From NCBI GenBank assembly GCA_050744165.1, contig JBOGGN010000234.1, positions 1 through 25,411 of the forward strand: a stretch of DNA of 25,411 bases, given 5' to 3'. The notes beneath the pieces were generated by a model, which was given only the letters and a program-made list of their open reading frames with translations, made no database searches and had not been told where the DNA came from. This DNA is from JBOGGN01 sp050744165 (GTDB taxonomy: Bacteria; Actinomycetota; Acidimicrobiia; Acidimicrobiales; Palsa-688). Positions 1-8,726 of this stretch are shown here, piece after piece. Both the position numbers and the translations under genes were made by a program. Position 1 is the first letter of the stretch, and each line of letters begins with the position of its first letter.

Positions 1-1251
1 CCGGTGGCCCACCCGCCCGCCGCCGCCCGGCCCCGCCCGCCCGGGCCGGCCGCCCATCTCAGCCGAGCGCCCCTGCGGAATCGGCGCCCGCTCCTCCGCC
101 AACCGCTCCAGCAGCCTCACCCCCTCCGCCGGCCCGGGCGTGGCGGCCAGCTCCGCGGCGATCACCGCGGCCCGGTCGCGATAGGACGCCACGTCGAGCA
201 ACGCCCGCACCTCCGACCGGAGGGAGCTCGGAGTGACCGAGCCCGGCAGCAAAGTCCGCCCCACCCCGGCCCGCACGCACGCCTCGGCGTTGTGGAACTG
301 GTTGGCCCCCTGGGGCAGCACCAGCAACGGCAGCCCGTGGCCCAAAATGTCCAGGATCGCGGTCCCCCCCTGGTTGATCACGGCCGAGCAGTAGGGGAGG
401 AGCAGGGCCTGGGGGATGAACCGCTCCACGTACACCCCCTCCCGTTGCTCGCCGAGCTCGGCCGGATCGTTGTCCGGCCCCACCGTGACAATGACGTTGA
501 CCGCCTCGTCCCGCAGTCCCGCCAGGATGGCTCCGAACACCGGGTTGTCCCGGCTGAACACCGTCCCCAGGCTCACGTACACCGTCGGCCGGCCCCCGAG
601 CGACGCCACCCACCCGGGCAGCGGCCCGTCGTCGGGCCCGGCGATGCTCAGGTTGTGCACCCGGTGGGTCACCGCCACCTGCCCGATCTCGGCCGTCTGC
701 AGGCTGGGCGGGCACACATCCAGGTACAGGTATTCGTACAGCCCCCCGAAGACCGGCACCTCGCGGCCCGTGCCGGCCCGCCAGAGCGATGCCGCCTCGG
801 CCGCCGCCCGCCGTGCCATCACCAGCGGCCGCAAGATCCCGACGCTCTGGTCCGCCCATGGGATCCCGAACCGAGCCGCCACCGCCGGGCCGGCGAACTC
901 GGTCTCGTCGTGGACCACCACATCGGGCTGCCACGACGCCACGATGGGCACAAGGTCGGCTGCCCGGGCGGGGGCCGCCACCCCGCCGAGCATGCGGGGG
1001 ACGAAGGTCTCGAAGCGCTCCTTCGACGGCGGCTGATCGCCCTCCCGGTACCTGGCGGCGGCCTCCTCCAGTTGCTGGGGAAGGCTGATCCCGGCCGGAA
1101 ACACAACGAACCCCCGTTTCACCACCGACGGACAGAACTCGGCCGCGGTGGCGAAGGCCACCTCGTGGCCGGCCGCTGCCAGCGCCCGAGCCAGCGGCAG
1201 CATCGGGAGGAAGTGCCCCGACCCCGGCAGGCAGGTGCATAGGACCCTCAC
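1..1251 (-). CDS. MGT-type (GT1) glycosyltransferase, 3' end beyond the window
   Basis: Glycosyltransferase of the GT-B fold, macrolide/UDP-glycosyltransferase type, which would move a sugar from a nucleotide donor onto a lipophilic acceptor in the cytoplasm. I read it from a GTG at 1251: the frame stays open for 417 codons to base 1 with no stop, so the 3' end is missing, although 417 residues is already near full family length. The N-terminus VRVLCTCLPGSGHFLPMLPL carries the family's acceptor-site His (His13). The C-terminal donor-binding block reads FIPQALLLPY, then INQGGTAILDILGHGLPL and LVLPQGANQFHNAEACVRAG. The usual His of the HGG donor motif is replaced by Gln (about residue 294). An ATG at 1262 is out of frame and closes at once. 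It diverges from the hydrolase gene with only 52 bases between starts. The acceptor is unknown. Confidence 0.85.
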   Translation of the reverse strand, partial: MRVLCTCLPGSGHFLPMLPLARALAAAGHEVAFATAAEFCPSVVKRGFVVFPAGISLPQQLEEAAARYREGDQPPSKERFETFVPRMLGGVAAPARAADLVPIVASWQPDVVVHDETEFAGPAVAARFGIPWADQSVGILRPLVMARRAAAEAASLWRAGTGREVPVFGGLYEYLYLDVCPPSLQTAEIGQVAVTHRVHNLSIAGPDDGPLPGWVASLGGRPTVYVSLGTVFSRDNPVFGAILAGLRDEAVNVIVTVGPDNDPAELGEQREGVYVERFIPQALLLPYCSAVINQGGTAILDILGHGLPLLVLPQGANQFHNAEACVRAGVGRTLLPGSVTPSSLRSEVRALLDVASYRDRAAVIAAELAATPGPAEGVRLLERLAEERAPIPQGRSAEMGGRPGRAGPGGGGRVGHR

Positions 1252-1303
1252 CGGGCCCTCATGGAAGTCCCACCGGGCGGGAACAGTACAGTCGCTTGGA
1301 GCG

Positions 1304-2296
1304 ATGGCCGGGGAGTCGGCGACGAGAGTGGTGTTGCTGGGCACGGCGGGCGGGCCGCTTCCCTCGCCGGTCCGCCACGGCATCGCCCAGGCAGTGGTCG
1401 TTGGGGACAGGGTCTACCTCGTCGACTGCGGCAGCGGCGTCACCCGCCAACTGCGCCGGGCCCGGCTGCTGTCCCGCCTCCATCAGGTGTTCCTGACCCA
1501 CCTCCACTCCGACCACGACTGCGACTATTTCAACCTGTTCCTGCTGGGCTGGCCCATCCTGCAGTGGAACCCCCTGGTCGACGTGTATGGGCCCGGCCCC
1601 GCCGGCGGCCTCGACGCCCTCCCCGACATCGACAAAGGCGGCCCCACGATCCCGGTGGTGGTCCCCGACCATCCGACCCCCGGTTTGGCGGACCTGACCC
1701 GCCTCCAGATCGAGGCCCACGCCTACGACCTCAACATTCGCATGCGGGAGGCCGGCCGCAAGGACCTGACCGAGCTCCTCGCGGTCCACGAGCTTCCCAC
1801 CCCGCTTGCCGCCCAACCCCACGAGCAGGTTGCGCCCCCCATGGACCCGTTCCCAGTCATGGAGGACAACCGGGTCCGAGTCACCGCCACGCTGGTCGAA
1901 CACGCCCCGGTCTTCCCGTCATTCGCCTACCGCTTCGACACCGACGACGGCGCCATCGTCATCTCCGGCGACACCGCCCCGTGCGCCAACCTGACGACCC
2001 TGGCCCGGGGCGCCGACATCCTGGTCCACGAAGTGTTCTCCGACGGCAACCTCGACCAGTGGGAGCGGGACAACACCTGGGAGGAGCAGCGCCGCGAGCA
2101 CCACCTCCTCACCTCGCACACGCCGCTCAGCCTGGTTGGCAAGGTGGCCGCCGAGGCCGGCGCCGGCCGCCTGGTCCTGACTCACTTCATTCCGGGCGAC
2201 GACGCCCTCCCCGACGAGCACTGGATCGAAGGTGCCCGGGCCGGCTTCGACGGTCAGGTCATCGTGGGCCATGACCTTCTCGAGATCCCGCTGTGA
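1304..2296 (+). CDS. Metallo-beta-lactamase-fold hydrolase (RNase Z/arylsulfatase-like)
   Basis: A 330-residue MBL-fold metal hydrolase, probably cytoplasmic as no signal peptide is seen. The metal-binding motif HLHSDHD is at residues 66-72, preceded by a strand ending VFLTH. Later ligand regions are VISGDTAPCANL (Asp ligand) and LVLTHFIPGDD (His ligand), with ADILVHEVF between them, the order seen in RNase Z-like and arylsulfatase-like MBL proteins. I chose ATG 1304 because the conserved strand RVVLLGTAGG begins a few residues later; GGAG at 1298-1301 is very close to this start, so a nearby GTG (1328 or 1331) is possible. The frame is open further upstream, but that part reads as antisense of the glycosyltransferase. 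It overlaps the NRPS gene by 4 bases (GTGA), so the two are probably translated together. The substrate cannot be told from sequence. Confidence 0.85.
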   Translation: MAGESATRVVLLGTAGGPLPSPVRHGIAQAVVVGDRVYLVDCGSGVTRQLRRARLLSRLHQVFLTHLHSDHDCDYFNLFLLGWPILQWNPLVDVYGPGPAGGLDALPDIDKGGPTIPVVVPDHPTPGLADLTRLQIEAHAYDLNIRMREAGRKDLTELLAVHELPTPLAAQPHEQVAPPMDPFPVMEDNRVRVTATLVEHAPVFPSFAYRFDTDDGAIVISGDTAPCANLTTLARGADILVHEVFSDGNLDQWERDNTWEEQRREHHLLTSHTPLSLVGKVAAEAGAGRLVLTHFIPGDDALPDEHWIEGARAGFDGQVIVGHDLLEIPL

Positions 2297-5200
2297 ACCT
2301 CGCCGCCCTGGTCGAGGCCCAGGCGGCGGCAACGCCCGACGCCGCCGCGGTGGACGACAGCCGCGCCACCTTGACCTACCGGGAGCTCGACCGCCGGGCC
2401 GCCGCTCTTGCGGCACACCTGCCCGGGGATGTTCCCATCGCGGTGCTGGCGGAGCGCTCGCCCGAGATGGTCGTCGCCCTGCTGGCCGTGCTCAAGGCGG
2501 GCGCCGCCTGCCTCCCCCTCGACCCGTTGTCGCCGCCCGAGCGCCTCCGGTACCTGCTGGCCGACTCGACCGCCCCCCTCGTCCTGGCCCAGGCCTCGTT
2601 GCTCGAGCCGATCGCCGGAGCCGGGGTACCGGTCCTGCCCCTGGATTCCCCTGGGGAAAATGCCTCGCCACATCCGGCTCCCACGCCGCCGAGGGACGAC
2701 GGGTTGGCGTTTCTCCTGTACACCTCGGGCTCCACCGGCCGCCCCAAGGGCGTGATGCTGACCCACCGGGGGCTGGTCACGCACTGCCGCACGATCACCA
2801 AGCTCTACGCCCTCGGCCCCAGCGACCGGGTGCTGCAGTTCTGCTCGCCCAGCTTCGACGTCAGCATCGAGGAGATCTTCCCCACGCTGGCGAGCGGTGG
2901 CACCGTCGTGCTCCGCGACGACGCCGTGCCCGTCCTCGGCCGGCGCTGGCTCGACTGGCTGGCCGCCAAGCGCATCACGGTGCTTAACCTGCCGACCGCC
3001 TACTGGCACGAGTGGGCGCGCGACCTGGCCGCCCTCGGCGCCGAGGTGCCGCCGGCGGTGCGGCTGGTCACCGTCGGCGGCGAAAAGGCCCTCGGCCGGG
3101 CCTACCGCCAGTGGCAGCAGGTGGTCGGCCATCGGGTCCGCTGGCTAAACGCCTATGGGCCTACCGAAGCGACGATCGGCGCCACCGTCTACGAACCGGA
3201 CCCCGACGGGACCTACGACTGGGTCGACCCGCCCATCGGCCGGCCCCTCGAAGGCACGACCGTCCACGTCCTCGACCTAAGCGCCAGGTCCCGGCCGGCC
3301 GGCGCCGGCCCGGCGTCCAGAAGCACCGCCCTGGCCGGGTGCCGGCAGGTCGGTGTCGGCGAGGAGGGTGAGCTGTTCATCGGCGGCGACCGGCTGGCGG
3401 CCGGCTACTGGCAGCGCACCGAGCTGACCGACAAGCGGTTCCCGTCGGATCCCTTTACCGATGATCCCGCCGGCCGGCTGTACCGCACCGGCGACGTCGT
3501 CCGCATCCGGCCCGACGGAGATCTTGAGTTCGTGGGCCGGGTGGACAACCAGGTGAAGGTGCGGGGGTTCCGGATCGAGCCCGGAGAGGTGGAGACCGCC
3601 CTGCTGGCCCACCCCGAGGTCGCCGATGCCGTGGTCATCGGCCGGGAGGACACGCCCGGCGTCCGCCGGCTGGTCGCTTACGTCGTCCCGGCCCGCCCGG
3701 CCCGGGGGTCCCCGGCCGCCGCGTCCCTGAGGGGACCGCAGCTCAGGCACTTTCTGGGGTCGCGCCTGCCGCGGTCCATGATGCCGACCCAGTTCGTGGT
3801 GCTCGACGCGCTGCCGACGACCCTCGGGGGCAAGGTCGACCGCCAGGCCCTGCCGGCGCCCACCCCGTCCGCCGGCGGCGCCGGCGCCAATCCATCGACA
3901 CCGACGGAGACGGCGCTGGCGGCCATCTGGAGCCAGGTCCTCAACATCGACGGCATCGGGGTCGACGACGACTTCTTCGACCTCGGGGGCCATTCGCTTC
4001 TGGCCACTCAGGTCGTGGTGCAAGTCCGGGAGACACTCGGGATCGAGGTGCCGCTCGGCAGCCTGTTCGACGCCTCGACCCTTGGCGACCTGGCGGCGGC
4101 GATCGACCTGAAAGGCACCGAGGCCGAGGCCGGTCCCGCGCTGGTCGCCGTGCCTCGCGGCCCCGAGATGCAGCTGCCGCTGACGCCAGGCCAGGAGCAG
4201 ATGTGGCACCTCGAGGCGGCCAAGCCGCCCACCTTCTACAACATCACCGCGGTGCGGCGCTTCGACGGCGAGGTGGACGTCGCCGCCCTGCGCCGGGCGC
4301 TCGGCCGGCTCGTCGACCGGCACGAATCGCTCCGGACCCGCTTCGGCGTCGAGGACGGGCGTCTTTTCCAGCAGGTCCTTCCCTCGGCGGAGGTGGAGCT
4401 CCCCGTTGCGGACATTTCCGAGGAGGACCTGGAGCGGCAAATCGCGGCGGACAACGGCGAGCCGTTCGACCCCGAGCAGGTCCCGCTGCTGAACACCCGC
4501 CTGTACCGCACCCCCGTTGGCGGGGTGCTGGTGGCCACCTTCGACCACTTGATCGCCGACGGCACCTCCACCTATGTGTTCCTGTCGGAGGTGGGCGAGG
4601 CCTACGCCGCCGAGTGCCGGGGCGAGGCGCCGGCCCTGGCGCCACGGCCGGTCCAGTTCGCCGACTTCGCCCTCTGGCAAGCGGGCTGGCTGACTGAGGG
4701 CCGCCTCGCGGCCCAGCTGGAGTACTGGCAAGAGAAGTTGGCGGCCATGCCGCTCGGGCCGGCGCTGCCGTTCGACCACGTCCCCGAGGTGCCGACCCGG
4801 CGCATCCTGTGCCGTGACCTGGCGGTGCCGGCCGACGCCTACCGAGGGCTGCGCCGGCTGGCGGGGCGAGCCCGGGGCACCCTGTTCGTCGTCGCCACCG
4901 CCGTGGTGCAGGCGGCGCTGGCCATCCTCGGCGGCCAGAACGACGTCGTGCTCAGCACCACCTTGAGCGGGCGTCAGCGGGCGGGGCTGGAGGGGGTCAT
5001 CGGGTACTTCGCCGGGATCGGCCGCATCCGCACCGACCTGTCGGGCGACCCGACCTTCGAGGAGGTGCTCGGCCGGGCGCGGGAATCCGTCGTCGGGCTG
5101 TTCGACCACCAGGACGTGCCGTTCATGCGGATCCGGGCCACCGTGTCGCCCGATTTTCCCGTGGTCGGCGGCGGGGGCCATCCCTTGGCGGCGTTGCCCG

Positions 5201-5580
5201 TCGAGCTGCAGTACTTCCACGCCGGCGCCGACGCCTGGGCTCCGGGCCTCGGCGTGGTCGAGCGGCCGGGCGGCGACCCGGGCCCGGACCGGCTGTTCTT
5301 CCGGGGCCAGCTCCACCCCCTCAGCCTCACCCTCTTCGATGACGGCGACCAGCTGTGGGGCGAGATCAACTACAAGGCCGACTTCTACGAGGCCACCACC
5401 ATGGAGCGATTGGCAGTGCTGATCGAAGGCCTCCTGGCGGCGGTACCCCAGCGGCCCGATGACCGCCTCAGCGACCTGGCGGCGGCGCTCGACCTAGGTC
5501 CCCCGGCCTCCGCCGCTGCCTTCATCGGCCATCGGCCGGTCGGCACCTGGCGGCTCGAGCTCCTCCCAGGGCAATTGTAG
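2293..5580 (+). CDS. NRPS, A-PCP-C architecture
   Basis: A 1095-residue nonribosomal peptide synthetase starting with GTG inside the stop of the MBL gene. The adenylation domain fills about residues 1-530: A3 core LLYTSGSTGRPKGV near 140, NAYGPTEATIG, GELFIGGDRLAAGYW, YRTGDVVR and the A10 lysine in GGKVDRQAL. By eye against GrsA the pocket reads D-V-E-N-V-V-A-I-G plus Lys, which I cannot assign to an amino acid. The carrier domain has DDDFFDLGGHSLLATQ with the phosphopantetheine serine near 568. The condensation domain covers about 625-1070: LTPGQEQMWHLE (C1), RHESLRTRF (C2), DHLIADG at 751-757 (C3), FADFALW (C4), HQDVPF (C6). In C3 the first His is Asp while the catalytic second His is kept. 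No thioesterase, reductase or second module follows, so a partner protein in trans, or release by the C domain, is implied. Confidence 0.92.
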   Translation: MNLAALVEAQAAATPDAAAVDDSRATLTYRELDRRAAALAAHLPGDVPIAVLAERSPEMVVALLAVLKAGAACLPLDPLSPPERLRYLLADSTAPLVLAQASLLEPIAGAGVPVLPLDSPGENASPHPAPTPPRDDGLAFLLYTSGSTGRPKGVMLTHRGLVTHCRTITKLYALGPSDRVLQFCSPSFDVSIEEIFPTLASGGTVVLRDDAVPVLGRRWLDWLAAKRITVLNLPTAYWHEWARDLAALGAEVPPAVRLVTVGGEKALGRAYRQWQQVVGHRVRWLNAYGPTEATIGATVYEPDPDGTYDWVDPPIGRPLEGTTVHVLDLSARSRPAGAGPASRSTALAGCRQVGVGEEGELFIGGDRLAAGYWQRTELTDKRFPSDPFTDDPAGRLYRTGDVVRIRPDGDLEFVGRVDNQVKVRGFRIEPGEVETALLAHPEVADAVVIGREDTPGVRRLVAYVVPARPARGSPAAASLRGPQLRHFLGSRLPRSMMPTQFVVLDALPTTLGGKVDRQALPAPTPSAGGAGANPSTPTETALAAIWSQVLNIDGIGVDDDFFDLGGHSLLATQVVVQVRETLGIEVPLGSLFDASTLGDLAAAIDLKGTEAEAGPALVAVPRGPEMQLPLTPGQEQMWHLEAAKPPTFYNITAVRRFDGEVDVAALRRALGRLVDRHESLRTRFGVEDGRLFQQVLPSAEVELPVADISEEDLERQIAADNGEPFDPEQVPLLNTRLYRTPVGGVLVATFDHLIADGTSTYVFLSEVGEAYAAECRGEAPALAPRPVQFADFALWQAGWLTEGRLAAQLEYWQEKLAAMPLGPALPFDHVPEVPTRRILCRDLAVPADAYRGLRRLAGRARGTLFVVATAVVQAALAILGGQNDVVLSTTLSGRQRAGLEGVIGYFAGIGRIRTDLSGDPTFEEVLGRARESVVGLFDHQDVPFMRIRATVSPDFPVVGGGGHPLAALPVELQYFHAGADAWAPGLGVVERPGGDPGPDRLFFRGQLHPLSLTLFDDGDQLWGEINYKADFYEATTMERLAVLIEGLLAAVPQRPDDRLSDLAAALDLGPPASAAAFIGHRPVGTWRLELLPGQL

Positions 5581-5706
5581 TTCTGGCATATCGGACGAAA
5601 ACCCTGAAGTTCCCGCAAACGGCAAAATGAGAGTATGACCGGTTTGTGCCCGGTGGCAGTATGTGCTTTGGTGCTGTACTGAAGCTGTCCCGGGAGAGGG
5701 TGCCGC

Positions 5707-8550
5707 ATGTCCACCGCGGTTGAACACGACATGAAGCCCGCCGACTGGACCGCTCCGGGCCGATCGGGCGTGCGTCCAGTCCCGCTCCACCGCGCCGTGT
5801 CGAAGAGCAACCTCCCGCTTCACAACAGCTCCTTCGTAGGTCGCGAGCGGGACATCCTGGAGGTGGCGGCGCTGCTGCGGGACGACCGGCTGGTCACCCT
5901 CAGCGGCATCGGGGGGATGGGGAAGACACGCCTGGCGCTGGAAGTGGCGCGGGTGGTCGGCAACCGGTACGACGACGGCGTCTGGTTCGTCGAGTTGGCG
6001 GCGGTGGTCGTCGGCGAGCTGGTCGTCGAGACCGTGCGGGCGGTGCTGCCGTCGAGCGTGGTAGCCGCGTCGCGAACGATCGACCTGGTCGACTTGCTGC
6101 GCCACCGCGAGTTGCTGCTGGTGCTCGACAACTGCGAGCACCTGACAGCCGACTGCGCCGCTTTGGCGCAACGGCTGTTGCGTTCCTGCCCGGACTTGTC
6201 GGTGCTCGCGACCAGCCGCAATCCGCTGCGAGTGGCAGGCGAGCGGGTGTGGTCGTTGACCCCCCTCCGGCTGCCTGGGCACGACGACCTCGACTCGCCG
6301 ACTCTGTGCGAGGCCGAGGCGGTGCAACTGTTCGTTGACCGGGCCCGGGCGGTGCATCCGGACTTCCGCTTGGACGCTGAGGTGGCGCCCGCAGTGGCAG
6401 AGATCTGCCACCGTCTCGACGGGCTCCCGCTGGCGATCGAGCTGGCGGCGGCCCGGCTGGCGGTGCTGTCCCCGGCCGAGATCGTCGAGCGGCTCGAAGA
6501 CCGCTTCCTCTTGCTGCGCGGCGCCGTCGGCGCCCAACGCCACCAGACCCTGGAGGCGGCCTTCAACTGGAGCCACGAGCTGCTGAGCGCGGCCGAGGCG
6601 ACGCTGCTCCGCCGGCTGGCGGTGTTCACCGGCGGGTGGACCCTCAAGGCGGCCGAAGGAGTATGCAGCGGCGGGGGCATTACCCGCGAGGCGGTCCTCG
6701 ACCTCCTCGACGCCTTGGTGGCCAAGTCGCTGGTGGTCGTCGACCGTGGCCGCAGAATGACCCGCTACCGCATGCTGGACAGCCTGCGGTTCTTCGCCCA
6801 GTCGAAGCTGGAGGCCTCCGGCGAGGCCGAGGAGCGGCGCCTGCGCCACGCCGAGTGGTGCCTGGAGCTGGCCCGCCAGGCCGACGAGGAGCGCCACGGT
6901 CGGCGCCACGAATCGTCTCGCCAGGCCATCGAAGACGACCAGGACAACTTGCGAGCGGCCCTGGCCTGGGCCCGAGCCCGGGGCCGGGTGGAGATCGTGC
7001 TGGCGCTGGCCGCCGACCTGACCTGGTTCTGGGAATGCAAGGGACAGCTGCGGGAGGGTCTCGACTGGTTGAAGTGGGCCATCTCCCGGGACGAGGGCGC
7101 CGATGCCGGGCTGATCGCAAAGGCGCTGCGCGGCACCGGCATGCTGAGTTGGCTGGTCGGCGACGTGGCCGCCGCCTTGCCTCTGGTCGACGAGAGCGTT
7201 GTCCTGTTCCACGAGGCAGGCAATGAGGAGGAGTCGACGGGTTGCGTGTGCTCCAAGGCGATGCAGCTGATTGGCGACCCCGCCCACACCCTGCCGGCGC
7301 TGCACGATCACGTGGCCCACATGCGGGACTGCGGCGACATGGATCGGCTGGCTCACGCCCTCGTCAACTGCGGCGTGGCCCATTTCTTCGTCGGCGAGGC
7401 CGCTGCCGCCCGCCACTGCTTCGAGGAGTGCCTTCTCTTGTCCGACGGTGGAGTTGACCCGGTGGCGGTGTCAGGGGCGCTGTTCGGCCTCGGGCGGGTG
7501 AAGCTGCTACAGGGCGAGCTGGACGGAGCCGAAGCCGAGTTCCGCGCCGGCCTCGAGCTGTCCGTCCGAGCTACCGACCGCGACGGCCGCAGCACGGCGC
7601 TCAGCTGGATCGGCGAGATCGCCCGGGTCCGAGGTGACTACCGGCGGGCTCGCTCGTTGATAGGCGACGCTCTGGAGCTGGTCGCCGAGGAAGGGCCGGC
7701 CCTGTCGGTCGCCCGCTGCAAGCAATTCCTGGCCCGCGTGGCGCAGAGCGACGGCGCGCTGGACGAAGCCAAAGCCCTGTACCTGGAGTCGCTCGCGGAG
7801 CCCGGCGCCACCGACATGCCCTACCACCGGGTGCGCTCGCTCCAAGGCCTGGGTGAGACCGCCGCTTCGAGGGAAGACCTCTGCGCGGCCCAGGCCCTGC
7901 TGGCGGAGGCGGTGGAGCTGGCCCAGTCCAACGGCGACCTCCACGCGGTCGGCCAGGCAGTGAGTGGCCTGGCCACCGTGGCCCGAGCCGGCCACGACCC
8001 CGACCGGGCGATGAAGCTGCAGCACCGGGCGCTCGAGGTCCGAGAGCAGATCGGTGACCAGCTGGGCCTGCTCACTTCAGTGGAGTCGGTGGCCATGCTG
8101 GCGGCAGCCGGCGAGCACGGGGAGCTGGCGGTACGACTGTTGGCGGCGGCGGAGGCCGCGAGGCAGCAACACGGCACGGTCCGTCCACCTGCCGAGGAGC
8201 GGCAAGTAAACGAGAGCATCACGGCCGCCCGCGCCCGGCTTGGTGAGCGCGCCTTCGCCAAGGCCTGGGACCAGGGAGGCCGAATGTCCCTTGCTGAGTC
8301 TGCGTCCTACGCCGCCCGCGGTCGGGGCAGCAAGATGCGGCCGGCCAAGGGCTGGGACAGCCTGAGCCGGGCCGAGCGGGACATCGTCAGGTTGGTCATC
8401 GAGGGTATGACCAACCAGGAGATCAGCGAGAAGCTCTTCATCTCGGCACGCACGGTCGGCACCCACCTCACCCATGTGTACCGCAAGCTGGGGGTCCGCT
8501 CGCGCCGTGAACTGGCCCGGGAGGCCAGCCAGCGGACGATGGTCGCCTAG
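5707..8550 (+). CDS. LuxR-family transcriptional regulator with STAND ATPase and TPR region
   Basis: A 947-residue signal-integrating regulator. An N-terminal STAND/NB-ARC-like ATPase has Walker A GIGGMGKT at residues 67-74, Walker B LLLVLDNCEHL around 137-147, a sensor strand LSVLATSRNPLRV and the winged-helix motif GLPLAIELAAARL. Residues of about 370-860 are alpha-helical repeat (TPR-like) sequence. The C-terminus, about 886-940, is a LuxR helix-turn-helix: LSRAERDIVRLVIEGMTNQE, then ISEKLFISARTVGTHLTHVY. Such proteins typically bind nucleotide and a ligand or partner and activate nearby operons. The ATG follows a purine-rich GGGAGAGGG (5691-5699). It lies 126 bases after the NRPS on the same strand, so it may control the NRPS/MBL pair, but that is inference. 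It is read as one protein with no break. Confidence 0.93.
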   Translation: MSTAVEHDMKPADWTAPGRSGVRPVPLHRAVSKSNLPLHNSSFVGRERDILEVAALLRDDRLVTLSGIGGMGKTRLALEVARVVGNRYDDGVWFVELAAVVVGELVVETVRAVLPSSVVAASRTIDLVDLLRHRELLLVLDNCEHLTADCAALAQRLLRSCPDLSVLATSRNPLRVAGERVWSLTPLRLPGHDDLDSPTLCEAEAVQLFVDRARAVHPDFRLDAEVAPAVAEICHRLDGLPLAIELAAARLAVLSPAEIVERLEDRFLLLRGAVGAQRHQTLEAAFNWSHELLSAAEATLLRRLAVFTGGWTLKAAEGVCSGGGITREAVLDLLDALVAKSLVVVDRGRRMTRYRMLDSLRFFAQSKLEASGEAEERRLRHAEWCLELARQADEERHGRRHESSRQAIEDDQDNLRAALAWARARGRVEIVLALAADLTWFWECKGQLREGLDWLKWAISRDEGADAGLIAKALRGTGMLSWLVGDVAAALPLVDESVVLFHEAGNEEESTGCVCSKAMQLIGDPAHTLPALHDHVAHMRDCGDMDRLAHALVNCGVAHFFVGEAAAARHCFEECLLLSDGGVDPVAVSGALFGLGRVKLLQGELDGAEAEFRAGLELSVRATDRDGRSTALSWIGEIARVRGDYRRARSLIGDALELVAEEGPALSVARCKQFLARVAQSDGALDEAKALYLESLAEPGATDMPYHRVRSLQGLGETAASREDLCAAQALLAEAVELAQSNGDLHAVGQAVSGLATVARAGHDPDRAMKLQHRALEVREQIGDQLGLLTSVESVAMLAAAGEHGELAVRLLAAAEAARQQHGTVRPPAEERQVNESITAARARLGERAFAKAWDQGGRMSLAESASYAARGRGSKMRPAKGWDSLSRAERDIVRLVIEGMTNQEISEKLFISARTVGTHLTHVYRKLGVRSRRELAREASQRTMVA

Positions 8551-8591
8551 GCGCCTCAGGCCGCCCTTCGCTCTGGCAAGCGCGGAAATGA

Positions 8592-8655
8592 CTTAACAGC
8601 CCTAACGCAAATGCAGGGCGCTATGACGCCCTGCACTTGTGTTAGGGGCGTTAAG
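8592..8655. terminator. Long inverted repeat between convergent genes
   Basis: Arms 8592-8620 and 8627-8655 pair in register around a 6-base loop (CTATGA). I count three mismatches and one G-T pair in 29 positions. The inner stem TGCAGGGCG/CGCCCTGCA is perfect and the outer ends are CTTAAC/GTTAAG. It sits between the end of the LuxR regulator (8550) and the end of the leftward secreted-protein gene (8727), the expected place for a two-way terminator. No run of T follows on either strand, so intrinsic termination is inferred from place and structure. A transcript-processing or protein-binding element is also possible. Confidence 0.6.
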
Positions 8656-8726
8656 GCATGGCCCTGTTGGGTTCGGAGACGCCGTGGCCGGCGGGGCGGG
8701 CGGCGTCGGGCTCTGCGGCGGGACGC

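Noticed and set aside
4..1242. Long plus-strand open frame of 412 codons across the left edge
   Set aside because: It is antisense to the glycosyltransferase, is Pro/Arg/His-rich with no family motif, and arises from the high GC content.
3277..5316. Minus-strand open frame of 679 codons within the NRPS gene
   Set aside because: It covers clear PCP and C domain sequence on the other strand; its own translation is low complexity with no motif.
5494..7416. Minus-strand open frame of 640 codons within the regulator gene
   Set aside because: It mirrors the ATPase and TPR coding region and has no recognisable domain.
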